Shown: positions 1 to 12,811 of the stretch, in pieces
Numbering within the stretch: the stretch's first letter is position 1
Layout of the letters: every line of letters begins with the position of its first letter
Assembly: GCA_026826555.1 (NCBI GenBank)
Contig: JAKSZT010054334.1
Span: 31,588,698 to 31,652,697, forward strand
Direction of reading: 5' to 3'
Source: Tolypeutes matacus
Taxonomy: Eukaryota; Chordata; Mammalia; Cingulata; Chlamyphoridae
DNA length: 64,000 nucleotides
Position numbers and translations under genes: made by a program
The notes under the pieces: generated by a model
Told to the model about the DNA's origin: nothing
What the model saw: the letters and a program-made list of their open reading frames with translations, nothing else
Databases searched by the model: none

Positions 1-839
1 TTTTTTGAGGGAGGGGAACCTTATGCAATCTTTGTTCCCCAGAGAAAGGAGTGGAGAGGGCTTGATGGTGTAGCTATCTTTTAGACAGTCTTTTAATTAA
101 TTACCCTGACTTCTGTCCCAACCCTCTTGCTTTCCATACTTAACAGCTGTCCCATCCTGCCCTATTCCATCCTGGGCAGAATAGTGTCTAATTGCTCAGC
201 CTTGTGCCATGTGTATACCAAGCTAGGGCTTTCTATTATCTGTATTATCTGTACTATTTATCTGTGCATTCCACAATTAGTCCACTTTATGTTGTTCAGA
301 AATGTATTAAAATCTCAGTCTGCAAACATGTTCCTGCTTGTTCTTCTTGTCAACTCAGTGGGCTTTGGGGAAGACCAGGAGTTAAACACGTGCTTCATTT
401 CAATCTCTTGAACTGGTAGTTCATCCATCCTGCATATCCCTGGCTCCCCTTCATCTCTTTCTATTCTTCTTTTTTCTTTCTTTCTTGAGCCAAACCAACC
501 TCCCCCACTTTCCTTTTGCAAAGCAGATTCTCCCTCTTGTCTGAATCCTTGATATCAGCTGAAACTCAGCCCCTTAGAACCTATATGCTATACCAAGTGC
601 TTATTGGAATATTTTTTCGCAAAACAATATATTATTCCCATTATCACCCAATAGACATACGGTACTAGCTACTAAGATAATGGTTTTCTCTCACTTCATT
701 ATATTATCATACAATATATAAAAAGATTGTTTTCCTCTTATATGCCCCCAAAAGATTTCAAAGACCATGTTCCTGTCATGGTAAAACCATGAACTTGTCT
801 ACATCTAACTTTTCTTGCTCATCTCCCAATGCTTGCCCC
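1..839. other. Unassigned unique sequence
   Basis: Pyrimidine-rich, AT-leaning DNA. The open frames here are under 100 codons and overlap on both strands, with no recognisable domain. I see no repeat that I can name. Confidence 0.5.
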
Positions 840-1105
840 TACTCAATCTCCTCTCTAAACATGCCTGCATGTGAAATAGGCGCTAAGAGCTTTGCACCTG
901 CCATTTCCTCTGTCTGGCCTACTCATCCTCTTTTTCCACTTGGCTAATTCTACCCACCTTTAAAACTCATTTGAAATTTCACCTTTCCATTAGATTTCCA
1001 GCTTGAAGTAGCACCTTGTTCCCTTTCCACTAATTTCTTCTAATGCTTATTGGCTGATTCACCCAGTGCCACTTTATATGTCTTATCACATTTTCATGTG
1101 GATAT
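840..1105 (+). mobile_element. L2-like LINE fragment (3' region)
   Basis: The text resembles the conserved L2 3' region: a stretch on small-town-like 'cctgccatttcctctg', then 'ctggctaa'-type and 'aactcatttgaaatttcacc'-type words in the usual order. It is diverged and has no flanking duplication, as expected for an element that stopped moving before placental mammals radiated. Assignment is by recalled consensus only. Confidence 0.5.
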
Positions 1106-1109
1106 AGTG

Positions 1110-1372
1110 CAGCAGAAATAACATGGGGTTAGAGATTACAGAGTATATATTTTCCTCTGAGCCTAATCTCTTCCTAGTGATGTGTCACTGTGTGTGTCAC
1201 TTAGCCTTTCCAAGTCTCAGGTTCCTCGTTTATAAAATGAGAAATGCCTAGTTACTGACTCCATAGAATGAAGATAATAAACTTTATTTCAGAGGGGTGT
1301 TGTGAGGATCAAATGACATAATGTGTGCACAGTGCAGTAGATGCCTGACAAGCTGACAAATGTTAATTCCCT
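1110..1372 (+). mobile_element. MIR SINE
   Basis: This is a nearly complete MIR core in sense orientation. It holds the sequence equivalent to 'cacttagcctttccaagtctcag', followed by the 'ataaaatgag' block, a 'gtgttgtgaggatcaaatga' block and an L2-like tail. MIRs are ancient tRNA-derived SINEs mobilised by L2, so the adjacent L2 fragment is unrelated background. Divergence is high and no target duplication is visible. Confidence 0.75.
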
Positions 1373-1381
1373 ATACCCTTG

Positions 1382-1910
1382 TATTATTAGTTTTCTGTGC
1401 TGTGTAACAAATCACCACAAATTTAGCAGTTTAAAAAGCACAGATTCTTAACTCACTCTGTAGGTTAGAAGTTCAGGCTCTGTTGAGCTGGGTCTTTTGC
1501 TGAGGGTCTCACCAGTCAGAAATCAAGGTGTCAGCTGGGCTATGCTCTCATCTGGAGATTGGGGTCCTCTTCCAGGCGTCTACTGGTTATTAGCAGAATT
1601 CAGTTCCTTAGGGTTGTAGGAATGAGGTCCTGTTTTCTTTTTGGCTATCAGCCAGGGGTCACTCTCAGCTTCTACCTGCTGCCCTCAGGTCCTAGCCATT
1701 TGGCCCTCTCACACCATGGCAGCTTAGTTCTTCAAAGCCAGCAGACTGGAGTTTGTTAAGGCAAAGTCTTATATAGTTTATTATAATTACAGGATCGACT
1801 ATCCCACTGTGTTCAAAGATCCTTCCTATGGTAATGGGAGGGGATTATACAGGACCAAATATACCAAGGGTGGGAATCTTGGAGGCCATCTTAGAATTAT
1901 GTCCACCACA
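1382..1910 (-). mobile_element. MLT1-like MaLR solo LTR
   Basis: Read on the minus strand, this begins TGTGGTGGACATAATTC and continues with an 'AAGATGGCC' block, which matches the start of MLT1 LTRs as I recall them. On the plus strand the low-coordinate end reads 'ttattagttttctgtgctg', the usual opposite end in antisense. The length of about 530 bp fits a near-complete LTR. Internal retroviral sequence is absent, so it is a solo LTR. It is non-coding. Confidence 0.65.
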
Positions 1911-2639
1911 TCATCTAAGTTTAAAAAGCAGAAATCAGGAAGAGTTTGAAGATGCAGGAAGGTTGGGAAATAATTTATTGAGAACCCTGAGGAAATCCAG
2001 GGCCTAGTTGGAAAGATGGGTTTGACTAGGAGAAGGAACATATATTCCTATAAGACACATGGGTAAGAGGTAAGGATAGGTAAGCTACAGGAAAATTTGT
2101 AGCTGAGAGGATGCTAATGGATAGAATAATGTAAGAATATTTTCACTCATACTTAATGGTGTTGCTTTGGAATGAATAAATGGATAAGTAGATGAAAGAA
2201 TAAATTCTGTTCAAAGTGTGCATGCATATATACCCCTCAAACCACTGTCTTTTCAGTTTTACTGTGAATAATTCGTATTTTGGGGAGCCATGTCAACCCA
2301 TTTTCTCACATGGGTGATAGAATATTGAGTTGTGATATGTAACACATGAAAGTGTTAAGAATCATATTGCACATATACAATGCATTTCCTAATGCTGTTA
2401 TTAATATTCACCCCAATAAAGTGTCCCCAAATCATTCAAATTTAAGCAGCTTCAAGTTTTCATGATTTGATTTTTATAAAATATTGCAAAATGAAAATTA
2501 GCTGTTATTATTGTGGTGCTTACTATTAACCTCATTTTTTGGGAAACCATCAAAATTTTATTAAGGTTAAAACATATACCATTCTTTTCTTCTCACCAAC
2601 AACCCTGCTTTGATACTAATAAGTATAATTCTGCTTTTG
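1911..2639. other. Unassigned AT-rich sequence
   Basis: No open frame of note and no repeat that I can name. The base composition is AT-rich, like the rest of the unique DNA in the window. Confidence 0.5.
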
Positions 2640-3170
2640 AATTCAAAATAACAAATACTTGTTGAGAAACGATTATGCCCACTGAATGGTATTAGGTGTT
2701 TTGAGGTATATACAGATAAGCTGTGGTTTATGCAAGGCAGTTATTTACATTCAAGTGGGGGAGATAAACATAAGTAATTAAGTCTAATTCAAGGCAAATT
2801 TGCTCATTGCAATAAAAGAGGTACAGATGAAGGGCCATGACAACACAGGCTAGGGGAAATCTGGATCAGCTTCTTAGGTGAAGTAGGGTTTAAACTGTGC
2901 CTTGGAAGAAGATTAGGACTATGATAGACATGAATGGAGAAGCCAATATTAGAGATTATGGTAGCTTATGTAAAGGCAAAGATGAAATACTTTGGGATAT
3001 TCAGGGAGCTACTGAAGTATGATCCATAATGTGTGCTATCAGGTTGGACAGGGATGATTTAATGGAAGTAAAGGACTGGACATAAAGATGAAAGGAAAAT
3101 CATGGCCACGATGAATACCAGGATGGAGAAGTTGTAGTTATTCTCCATGCAATGAAGCTCCATTGAAGGT
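2640..3170 (-). mobile_element. L2-like LINE fragment, antisense
   Basis: It opens with the antisense L2 3' end ('caaatacttgttgag', then a poorly conserved 'tgcca'-type block). It continues into the characteristic 'acattcaagtgggggagataaac', 'gggtttaaactgtgccttgga' and 'aaggcaaagatg' phrases of antisense L2. Assignment is from recalled consensus. The copy is old, with many small indels. Confidence 0.55.
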
Positions 3171-3261
3171 TTCTGGGTAGGAAGTGAGGGAAATATTCTT
3201 AGGATTGGGACTTTGGTAGTGGAAAGTGAAAGAGGAAGGAGATACATTTGGAAAATGGCAT

Positions 3262-3740
3262 AAAACTTACTCAATAAATATTTGTTGGCTGTCTATAATC
3301 TTCCTGATGATGTTCTAGCACTGGGGATTCAAAAGAAGTAATACACAGTGTCTACCCTCCAGACCACATAAACTACGCAACTTTCTAATGATGTCCTGCT
3401 GCCTCATGTGTCTGTGCACAGGTGTGACCATACTGTTAAGCAGATGATAATGCAAGGTGGGAGGACAGGCTAACAAGATATTAACAAATTGTGAAGGGTT
3501 TTGCATGATATACTGGCCGCTGAAGAATTTATATGATCAAAGCATTTTTTAAAGAGATGATTCTAATGAAGGGCAGCGAAATGAAAATAAGAGGGAAAAC
3601 CTGGTAGTTGGGAGAATGCTTTGGAGACTACTGCATATTTATGTGGGAATTGATCAGGGCCTGGATGAGGGGAGAAATAGAATATTGATAAATGAGGTCT
3701 GAGAGTGGGGGAAAAGGGATTGGGATAAGAGCACAGGTTC
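3262..3740 (-). mobile_element. Second L2-like fragment, antisense
   Basis: It restarts with the L2 3' end in antisense ('actcaataaatatttgttgg', 'gttctagcactggggattc'), followed by phrases such as 'ggagactactgcatatt' and 'gggcctggatgagggg' seen further inside L2. Two L2 3' ends in the same orientation within 1 kb indicate two independent old insertions or one broken by rearrangement. Confidence 0.5.
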
Positions 3741-4586
3741 AGCATTTAACTTTGGAATGAGAAGGCTCTTCCTCAAGATTGAAGATCTTAACAGATGACT
3801 GAAAATGGGAGAGTTCAAAGCTGCAGGCATTCATACCCACTCACCTCTATTTTCTAAGGTTGACAAAGTCAACCTTAGTGAATTTGGGGTGACATAGACT
3901 CTGAGGAGACTGACAAAGTTTAAGTAGGTCTTTTTGAGGGGATAGACTGATACAGCCTAAGGGGCAAGTAGAGGTACAAACAGTAACTGGAGGCTGCATC
4001 TTTGTGGTGGTTTCTATTTCCCTGTTTGTGTAAATTTTTTTTCCCATTATTTCCCTAGTGTGTTGAACATTTGATGGTGTTTCTTGTCATGGGAATCATA
4101 TGGCTCAGCCCTCAAATATAGGAATAGGTCTCAGCCCTTTAGTCCTACTAGGACACCATTTTTGGCTATGCAGACTGCACACTGCCCTACTCCAAGGGGG
4201 CACCATTCACATAGATCACAATGCAAATAGTATCCCCTGGAGTTGTGCAATATGGTGTCCCTGTGTGCAGCTACTGATGAAGTTATGGAGGTCAATGTAA
4301 GGAGATTCCTCTCAGGATGAAGAGGAGATTTTCAGATATGACTCCCTAAATAGGAGTGGAGGAAGCACCTCTCTATACCTGCTGAACTATTAGGTCTTGC
4401 TGCAAGAGACCACAAAGATCTCTCTCAGCTTGTGGTTGATGATGACTAAATCCTGGGTTTGGACAGTGGTTTATTTCTCTTGCCTTCCCTGCATATAGCT
4501 TATCTTTGATTTCTGAAAAAAGAAGGTAAAGACTCCAAAATCATTTTTCTTTGAACAAGAAAAGCAACATACAATTCTATTTTAAA
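3741..4586. other. Unassigned unique sequence with one short hairpin
   Basis: No gene or named repeat is seen. The only structure is the perfect inverted repeat at 3854-3878, listed separately. Confidence 0.5.
3854..3878. repeat. Perfect 11-bp inverted repeat, 3-nt loop
   Basis: The arms are ctaaggttgac and gtcaaccttag, separated by aaa. All 11 pairs match. There is no T-run or adjacent gene to suggest a terminator, and nothing around it looks like a transposon end. It may be chance. Confidence 0.8.
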
Positions 4587-4806
4587 AAATCTGTGCCCCT
4601 GGGGGCACAAATGTGGCTCAAGCAGTTGAGCACCCAGCCCCCATATGGGAAGTTCAGTTCTTGGTGTCTCCAAAAGAAGACAAACAATGAGCATACAAGG
4701 AGCAGACATCAACAAAAAAACAACAACAAAGAGGGATGAGCAAAAACAATGAGCAGACAGATAAAGGAGCCATGGGGGTGGGGGGTGGGGGGAAATCTGT
4801 ACCCCT
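4587..4806 (+). mobile_element. DAS-like tRNA-derived SINE with 14-bp target duplications
   Basis: The body (4601-4792) starts with a tRNA-like head carrying an A-box-like 'tggctcaagcagttgagc' and a B-box-like 'agttcagttcttgg'. It continues into an A/C/G-rich tail of the 'gagcagacatcaac' type. This fits the DAS SINE family of xenarthrans, which derives from a tRNA-Ala gene. Flanking 14-mers 'aaatctgtgcccct' (4587-4600) and 'aaatctgtacccct' (4793-4806) differ at one base and mark an L1-mediated insertion. The element ends in a G-rich stretch before 'aaa' rather than a clean poly-A. It is the only DAS-like copy I find here. Confidence 0.8.
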
Positions 4807-4974
4807 AAAGCTAGGCAAGTGTCTTTCATCCAGCTAACTCTTTTTGACACACCTCCTCTGAATCTTCTACATTTTCCTCCACCCCTTGTCCTTTAATTGC
4901 ACCATTCCTGCCACACCCTAAACTGCCCAAGGAAAAAACAAAACAAAACAAAAAACACCCTGAGTTTTATGCCA

Positions 4975-5150
4975 GAAAATCCCTGATCCTGCAACTAATT
5001 TGCTGTTTATCTTTCTAAGTCTTGGTTTCTTCAACTGTGAATGGAGTTAAAAATACTTGCTTTGCAAGTTCAGTGTGAGGAATAAATGAGATTACCTATG
5101 TACAATGCCTAACAATGACAAATACAAACTTTTAAAAAATGTTAGCTCCA
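4975..5150 (+). mobile_element. MIR-like SINE fragment
   Basis: It has the MIR order of a 'cttggtttcttcaactgtga' block, a degraded 'tggagttaaaaatac' block, a 'gtgtgaggaataaatgaga' block and a 'caatgcctaacaatgac' block. It is diverged and has no target duplication. Confidence 0.55.
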
Positions 5151-8100
5151 TTTCTATACTCCCACACATGGTTAGGTAGTCTTTGTATTTGTCAAGAAAA
5201 ACATTGTACAAAATTGAAATGTAGACCAATTCATTTAACTTGAATTTATCTCTAACATATTGTCAGGAGAAGGTCAAAGGGGAATCCCCTTTCTCCACCT
5301 TATCCCATAATCTGAACACTTTTAAAACTGCCTTAGGATTCCTGAAGTCCCAAAGGTATCCCTACCTTCTAGAGTACTTGTCTAATCTTCTGGTGGAATT
5401 TCCTCTTTTTCTGCTTTTTTTACTGCTTTCATTTTCAGTATTGCTAAAACTCCCTTTTCAGTGTAGGTATCCTTGAAAGAAAAGTCACATTGACGTGTTA
5501 TTAGAAATTTTACAAGGTCTGTCCAAGTAGATCCCTTTAGGTCTTTGCACTGGAAAACAGGGGCAAGAAGAAACAATGGCAGAGGGATCTGAAATTATCT
5601 TTTGTTGTGGTCAGTTTTTATACAGTAGAATTGCATGAATTTGCCTTTACTTTTGGGATCTTATGTCTGGGGCTGTGAAAAATAAAGTTCAAATTTGTGA
5701 CAGAATCATGACAATGCCTTTACGCTTTCTTATAGAAAGCTTCAAGGAAAACAGAAATCTAATATCTCTATGTTTGGGTTTAGAGAGTGCTTTATGTATC
5801 ATTATATTACTCATTTGGGTAGGGACCTTATTCTTTTTCTTCCTGGTCAACCTGGCTTTCCTTCAAAATACTCAGAGCAATATCTCTATGATCAACTCAG
5901 AACAAGGTCTCCAAGGCAAAGATGCCAAGGAGCTTCACCTATTTTGCTATGCCACAATGGTCTGTGTACCTTCATTATTATAACAAGCCACTATTTTCAA
6001 TTTAAATATTAATGGTGATGGCTCTAAGGTGGTGTTATAAATAGCTAGTTTAATAATTTGCAAGGAATAGCATAGAATCTTTGATTACCAAATTCTTAGA
6101 AATCATCATATCTAATCCCTGAGGGAAGATCCTTTGATCCAAAGTGATCAAGCCTCTGTTCTAGTGAGTAAAATAACTAATACAGGGCTACTAGCTCTGC
6201 ACTCTTTCTACCATATCATGCCCCACTTTTAGGTATAAGGAACAAAGTCAAATCAAACTGAAAAGAGGATTTAAAGTTGACATGTGGATTGTGCAGTTTC
6301 AAACCTATAATAAATACCGATGTCAGTTTCATACATGTAATGTATTTTTCCCTATCGTACTATCTTAGGTTATTTCATTGTGGTATAATCATAGCTGTAG
6401 AAAATAGCCAGTCTTCAAAAAACCATGGTGATCCTATGTTTATAGACAAATCTAAAAATTAGATTTGTCTTAAGCCATCTAAATCAAGCTAATTCCCTTT
6501 CACAGGTTTTAAGACTCTACGACTAACATAACATATAGAGTTTACAAGATTGCTTTAACATTGCCTTAAGATTAGTGGATTATTCAATTTTAAACAGCCA
6601 CATCTTTAGGAAAACTTTTAGCCACATGAAAGTGAAATATAATTCAGTATAACACTGAAATGCATCGTGATCATTGTAATAATTTTGTCAAACTTTGGAA
6701 GTTTTCTTTTTTAAAAATTTGCATTTTGTGAAAAGTGCATCATAGCAGGTGTTAATACTTGTTCTTCTTTTCTCTACCACCTAAGTCAAGTAAGGCAGAT
6801 TGAAAAATCAACTAAACTAGAAATTCACACTTGAAAAAGTTTAGGCACATAAAACTATACCAACTGATACATGAGGTTTTCCAAGAACATATTCCCAGTA
6901 CTTCTCTTTGAAGCTACACTCAAGTTTATGGTGCTGTAAAGGAGCTATATTCAGATGTAGGAAAACATGACAATAGTTGGATTTTTTGTTGTTGTTGAGC
7001 ATTTTCCCCATGAATATTTGAAAATCCTCACAATCATCTCATGAAATCACAAGACTGGATTTTGAAATTTAGTCTGGGTGTTGATTTCCTGCAATCAACA
7101 CATTCTTTGCCACCTGCTCTGTGGAAGGCTGACCCTATCTGGCAGCACAGCAAATCTCCTACTTCAGGAATCAGAATTGCCAATAACAAGCAGCATCTCT
7201 AAAGGGAAAATTAGAACATCTCCAAATGTTGCCTATGGCTCCAGAAAGGAAATGCTGAATATCAAACGGTGTTTTAGGTCAAAGCAAAGTAATTTAATTT
7301 CAAGCACTGTTCTCTGAAAAACTGGTGTGCTAGAATCTGATTAGAACCTTTTGGCTTTTTGGGTGAAATCTATTGCAGATATAGATAGATGCTAGGATTT
7401 TAATGTGTAACTAATGTGGTTTCTGAATGCATTACAGAACTGAAACTGTCTTCCTGGACTGCAAGCATCAGAGATTATTTGAATGTTTCTTTGTTCAAGC
7501 CTTAGCGATTCAGATCTAAGGGTTGAATTTCAATGGATACAGTATTACACTGAGAACAGGATCCTTCTTAGCAAAATCAAGGAGAAATATGTAGAAGTGT
7601 GTAGTCATTGCAAGGTAAAGGAACAACATACATGGTGCTTTGTTGGGTGCTTTATGCTAGGAAAAGAATTCAAGGTGTGAATAGGCCCTCACATTTTCGA
7701 CAGAATGGAGATTAGTACTGGAGTCATAGCTATATATGTCTTGTACATAAGGGGAGTGTGGCTCCAATGCATTCAGGGACTTAGGTATTGGCTAAGTGAA
7801 GGAAGAAGCCTAAATGACTAACTTTGAGGTTGACAGATATCATCCCACGTAGGACTTAATTATCTAAATTTGGTGAGAAGATAAGGCACTGTAAGTCTTC
7901 AGGCAACAGTTTTTAGGACCTAAGTCTAAGTTTGGGTCATAGAAGACTTGTCCTCTTTCAGGTGAAAAAGAGTTGGCAAAGGGGAGATAGAGGCCATGGT
8001 CCAATGCATGAAGCCCGGGATTCAAGACTGGGTTCAAATTATCCACAAAGATTGTTCTACTTCTGAAGTTCATTCTGGTCCCTAGATTCTAGTCTTTCCA

Positions 8101-8880
8101 TAAGCACAGATTCAACCATAAAGGTTAAGTAGATAGTGGACCTAGACTTGTCTGTGGCTCTGTGAGCAATCAGGGATCCAAGAACTACCCTGGACTCAGT
8201 AGAGACCAAGCTCAAGGCTCTGTTGAATCAGATCTGACTCATATGTGACTACCCCTAAACAGAATGGCACACAGTGGGCACTCAAAAATTATTTCCCTAA
8301 ACAAAACTGCACCTGCTGTTTGGAGATCCTGCAATGGTGTCAAGTTGATGAAATACAAGCACTGACCAATGCATATTAAAATGTTGTTAGTCTTTTAAGA
8401 GAAGTCCTCTCTCTACCTTTTGCATAGCTTTCTCAGTGTAGGCATAATATATAGGAGGCTTTGGTTGTCTTTACTTTAGAACTGAAAAAAAAAAAAAATG
8501 AAGTCCATAGGGTTGAATTGGTAGTTCAATGTCACATCTTAGATGGAAGTAAAAAAAGATTTGTTCATCTCATGAGTTCATAGTGTGTTTTCTAACTAAG
8601 AGGAGGCCTTTCCCCTAACTTGCCTGTGGCAGGAGGAGCTTTGATAGATTTTGACATTGCTGTCAAAATCATTGCTGTTTTCTCTGGTCTCAGTGCAAAG
8701 CCCTATATGAGTCAGCCTGGTCCCATACTGGGCTAGGATTTCCTTCATTGTTCCCAGTCTCTGAATCATTGCTCCTGTTTCAGTTCTTTCCTTTCTCTTC
8801 TCCAAATATTTTGCATCCTTCTAAGCAGAACTTGAGTCCCAGATGACTCCCAGAGCCCTGGTGGTATGAATCCTAAAATT
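5151..8880. other. Unassigned unique sequence
   Basis: About 3.7 kb of AT-rich DNA with no intact gene. The open frames are short and have no recognisable domains. A weak MIR/L2-like patch may lie near 6095-6225 on the minus strand, ending in 'ctaccatatcatgcc'. I would not call it firmly. A perfect hairpin at 6444-6470 is listed separately. Confidence 0.5.
6444..6470. repeat. Perfect 12-bp inverted repeat, 3-nt loop
   Basis: The arms agacaaatctaa and ttagatttgtct pair fully around aaa. It is AT-rich and isolated, with no neighbouring element. This could be a chance palindrome. Confidence 0.8.
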
Positions 8881-11800
8881 TAGCATGTGTTGTTCTCAAA
8901 CGCTTTAAATGAGCATGATAGGAGCTCAATAAATATCCATGATGAATTGCTCCACAGTCCTTACTTTTGGATAATGTAACCCATGCATTTTAATCGTAAT
9001 ATTACAGTCTAAAGTAGGGGTGGAAGTGGGCTATTGCCTTGGAAAATATGTAGGATCAGTAACATCTATTAACACATATTACTTGAATATCCCTTTGTAT
9101 AAAAAGTGTAAAACAAGGAATATGATCTCAGATTATTTATCTGAATAACTCTGAGGGTTGGCATACATGATCCCTAAGAATCATTTCTTATCTATCACTG
9201 CATCTAAGCATAAGTAGATATGTGCAACAACTCTTAGGAGTCAATGCAAAGCTCAGCCTGGATGATTAGATGAGTCTAGTAGGAGGAATTATGTTGCTTG
9301 GTCAATGATAGGGCAGACCTATATGGGAAAGCTGGAATCTAGAGACCATGCTAAACTATGGAGGCAGAACAAGTGACAGGAGGAAACTTGTAGAGCAGAC
9401 ATAGAAGAAATTAGTATTGGGGAAAGGGCAGGAATCAATAGTAAACAATGGTGGGGTATCTGGCAAGAGGGTGGCCCGTGGCATTAGAAAGTTCAGACAG
9501 CAGGAAGCAGACACCTACACAGAAAGCTTGGAGCTCATGGCAGAAACTCAACTATGGAATGATATGGGGAAGGGGAAAAGGCAGGGATCATTTAGTGAAA
9601 TGTGAGGGATGAGGAATAAGTTGTGAGCCCAAATACTTTATTAGGCTCTATGGTCAGAGCAAGACCTGCAGCAATTCTGAACAGAAGCAGAGACCGAGAG
9701 CTTATAAGCTGGGCTCTTTATAAGTCTTGGGAAGCTGGCCTAGACTCAAAATCTGATCAAGACTGAACCTCTAGGTTTGTAGCAATCTCAGATCTGAAGG
9801 TCACAGGGAGGCAAGGGCAGGGAACCAAGCAGATCATTATGATCTGTTACCTGCCTGGAGAAGCAAAATAGTTTTGAATTTAGTACTTGCATGCTTCTTT
9901 GAAGATGAGTTAATATTTATACAAGACAGACTTTGATGGAGCCACTGCTGATTGCACAAGAGATGGAATGTACACTGAGGAGGATGGTAGGTCAGATTTT
10001 AAAAAAAAGAAATTATTATAATACAAGTGTTTCCTTAAATCAAAGATTTCTCTAACCAGGCATATTTTATCAGCTGTTTCTGTCACAGCCTGAAGTTATC
10101 TTTCTGTTGTTGTTTTTTTCTATCTAGAAAAAACACACACACAAAACCCAGTGTGTTATTCAGTTGATTTCTTCTGTAATCTCTATACCTTCAAAATATG
10201 TCTTTCTATTGCCTTTTTCTCTGATGAAATGTGTCATTTTCCTGATTCTAAAGTACAAAGATGCAATAGTTTTTGATCTCTAAAGCTCATAGAAAGTGAA
10301 ATTGTGTGTATTAAATCTCTTACATTCCAGTTTCCCATTCTTGTCTTTTGTGCCAGAAACGATTTCCCCTTCTAGCCTTTCTTTTTCTTCTTGGAAACCT
10401 TTCTTAAAAACTCTTCCCTGACAAAATGCATGTACAGTGCTGGGGAGGAATACTTACAACTAACTTCAAAGGCAATTCCATGGGATCATGTGCATTATTA
10501 CTTACCTCTCTGATATCATATAAATATATATATTTGTATATCCTAATTTATCATGGGGCAGAGAAAGCTCACCAGAGCAGTAAGAATATATATATTGGTG
10601 AGAAAAATATATATGTATAGGTGAGAAAAGATGAAGAGGATTTTTTACAAGCGTTTAAGGACTATACAACAGATTTAAGAAAGGCTAGAGGGCAACAGAC
10701 TGAAAAATTGAGCCAGGTTAGTGAAGTGAGGATTGTTTGAGGGTCTTGAACCAAAAAGGACAGAGCAATTGCCCAGAGAACTGCCCAGAAGAGCAGTTCT
10801 ATTCAAGAAGGGAAATGATCTCTAGAGGCAATCACACCAAGCCCTGTTTCTATAAAGACGTGGCATCGGAGGGAGAGAGATGGCTTCTTTGGGAATTAGC
10901 AGAATTCCCAAAGATAATAATAAACAGACTTTAGAAAAGAAACTAGACATAGCTAATAAACTGGAATTTGATAGACTCTGCAGTCCTGATGGTAGTTTTA
11001 ATTTGCCACCACATCCCAAAATTTCAATGTTGTTACATTTGAAATTTATGCACCACTTCCAATTACAGCAAACTGGAAGGCAGTCAGGCTAATTTTAAGT
11101 TTGCTGAGGGCAGGATGTGACTTTTTTCCCAATCTCTATGTGGCCAGTATAGTATGTATACTATGTAGCACAGTGCCTGCAATATAGAAAAAATTTTAAA
11201 AGAAAGTGGCTCTTCTTCCTACCCTCAGGAAATAGAACAATTGTGATAAGCAGATAGAACTCTAGGGCTACCTGTTTTCTCAGAGTGCTCCTCTGAATCA
11301 GCTACCACAAGCTGTTGTTTATGTTCTGTAGGTATTCACAGGTTTGTAAATCCTCATCAGGGGGTCAATTTTTTCAGCTATTTGCCGGGGTAGGGAGGCA
11401 TTTTGAAATTTATTTATACTGGTACAGCCCATGGAAGATAGACCAATCTTCCTGTGTAATTAAATATTCCACAGGGATCAAACTGAAGATTTTGGGTTTT
11501 GGTTTTCTACACCTATTTGTTTGTTTTAAATAGATGAAATAATCAACAATTATCATGCAGCCTAGTAAAACTTTTAGGTTGCATTTGTAACAGAGTTTGG
11601 GGGTTTAAATAATAATTATGCAATTCCTGGAGTAGATACAAAGATCTTTTTTGTGAGGCAAATATGGTTTCTATATACATGTTACTCTAGTGGGTAAGGT
11701 ACATGTTGAATGGTAGGAACCTTCTGAGAAAAGAAACTTTTTTTACCTCCTTATACTTTAGTCAATATCATGAAAATACAAAATTTTAGCTAACTTTTGT

Positions 11801-11954
11801 TAACTTATCTGAGACCTACCCAATTATCTCCATTTTCAGATGGTTTTATTTTAAGATTTTTCTAAAACTGACATATACTTCTTGGGCAACAAAAATAAAA
11901 GATGAAGTCAATCATAGGAGGTATCATAGAAGTGTGCAAGGTGGAGATAGGAAA
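8881..11954. other. Unassigned unique sequence
   Basis: No gene or clear repeat family. There is a weak L2/MIR-like tail around 8915-8945 ('ggagctcaataaatatcc'), a short CA-rich tract near 10130 and an AT-dinucleotide-rich patch at 10500-10620. Confidence 0.45.
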
Positions 11955-12170
11955 ACATAGGCAACATAATCATGTAGACCTTGCTTTAAATCCTGGTTCT
12001 ATCTTTTATTAGCTCTTATGATTTTGAACAATTATTTAACCCTCCTGAGCATTAATGTAAAATGAAAGTAATAGAAATTTCCTCCTAAGATTGTTAAGAG
12101 GATTACATGATATAATTCATATCAACTGCTTAGCTCAATGCTTGTCTACTATTACTGTTACTATTAATGA
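11955..12170 (+). mobile_element. MIR-like SINE
   Basis: MIR landmarks are in order: 'taaatcctggttctatc', 'ttagctcttatgattttg', 'attatttaaccctcctgag', 'aagattgttaagaggatta' and a tail with 'cttagctcaatgcttg'. The copy is diverged. Confidence 0.6.
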
Positions 12171-12811
12171 CTTCTCATTAACTCCTAATTTTCTAAAACA
12201 TGAAAACTCCATTCATGGTACTACCTTAAGTGTTATATAGAAATCTTCCTATAATTTCTGTCACAGCCTTCTTATTTTTGTAGTAGATCAGTCGGGGGCC
12301 AATTTTTTGGATTATGCGATGGCTAACAGATGATTATAGGAGATTAAAGACTAGCATAGATGTTAAACCTTCCTTTCAGTGGGCTTAGAGAAAACCTCCC
12401 GGATTTGATAAGAAAATACTTATGGCCCAGGAAAGCCATGAAAGAGAGTAGTGGAAATGACCACCTCAGGTGGTCTCATAGGTACCATAAGGAATAGTGA
12501 ACTAGAGGCTCTAAAATGAATCAGATTGGGAGCTTTTGGGTGCTGAGCTAGTCTCTCACTTGAGTATCCAGGAGACCCAACACAGGTGAACAATGCATGT
12601 TTGTTACATTTGATGGAGATGCTCAGGGTCTGGGTTTGCGGCCACTAAATTTTTGCTTGCTTCCTCTGGTTGTCTACTCTGAATCTGAAGGCCTGGTTGT
12701 AGGAGAAAAGGTATATTTTAAGTGAACAATGTGTCATATGATATTTTATTAATATCCATGCCCAATCTATATAAAATGTAGGAGAGAAACTAGATTGAGG
12801 GTCATAGTTTT
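12171..12811. other. Unassigned unique sequence
   Basis: No gene or named repeat is seen. Confidence 0.45.

Noticed and set aside
4930..4955. AAAAC-rich stretch as a SINE tail
   Set aside because: No SINE body or target duplication adjoins it. It may be ordinary low-complexity DNA.
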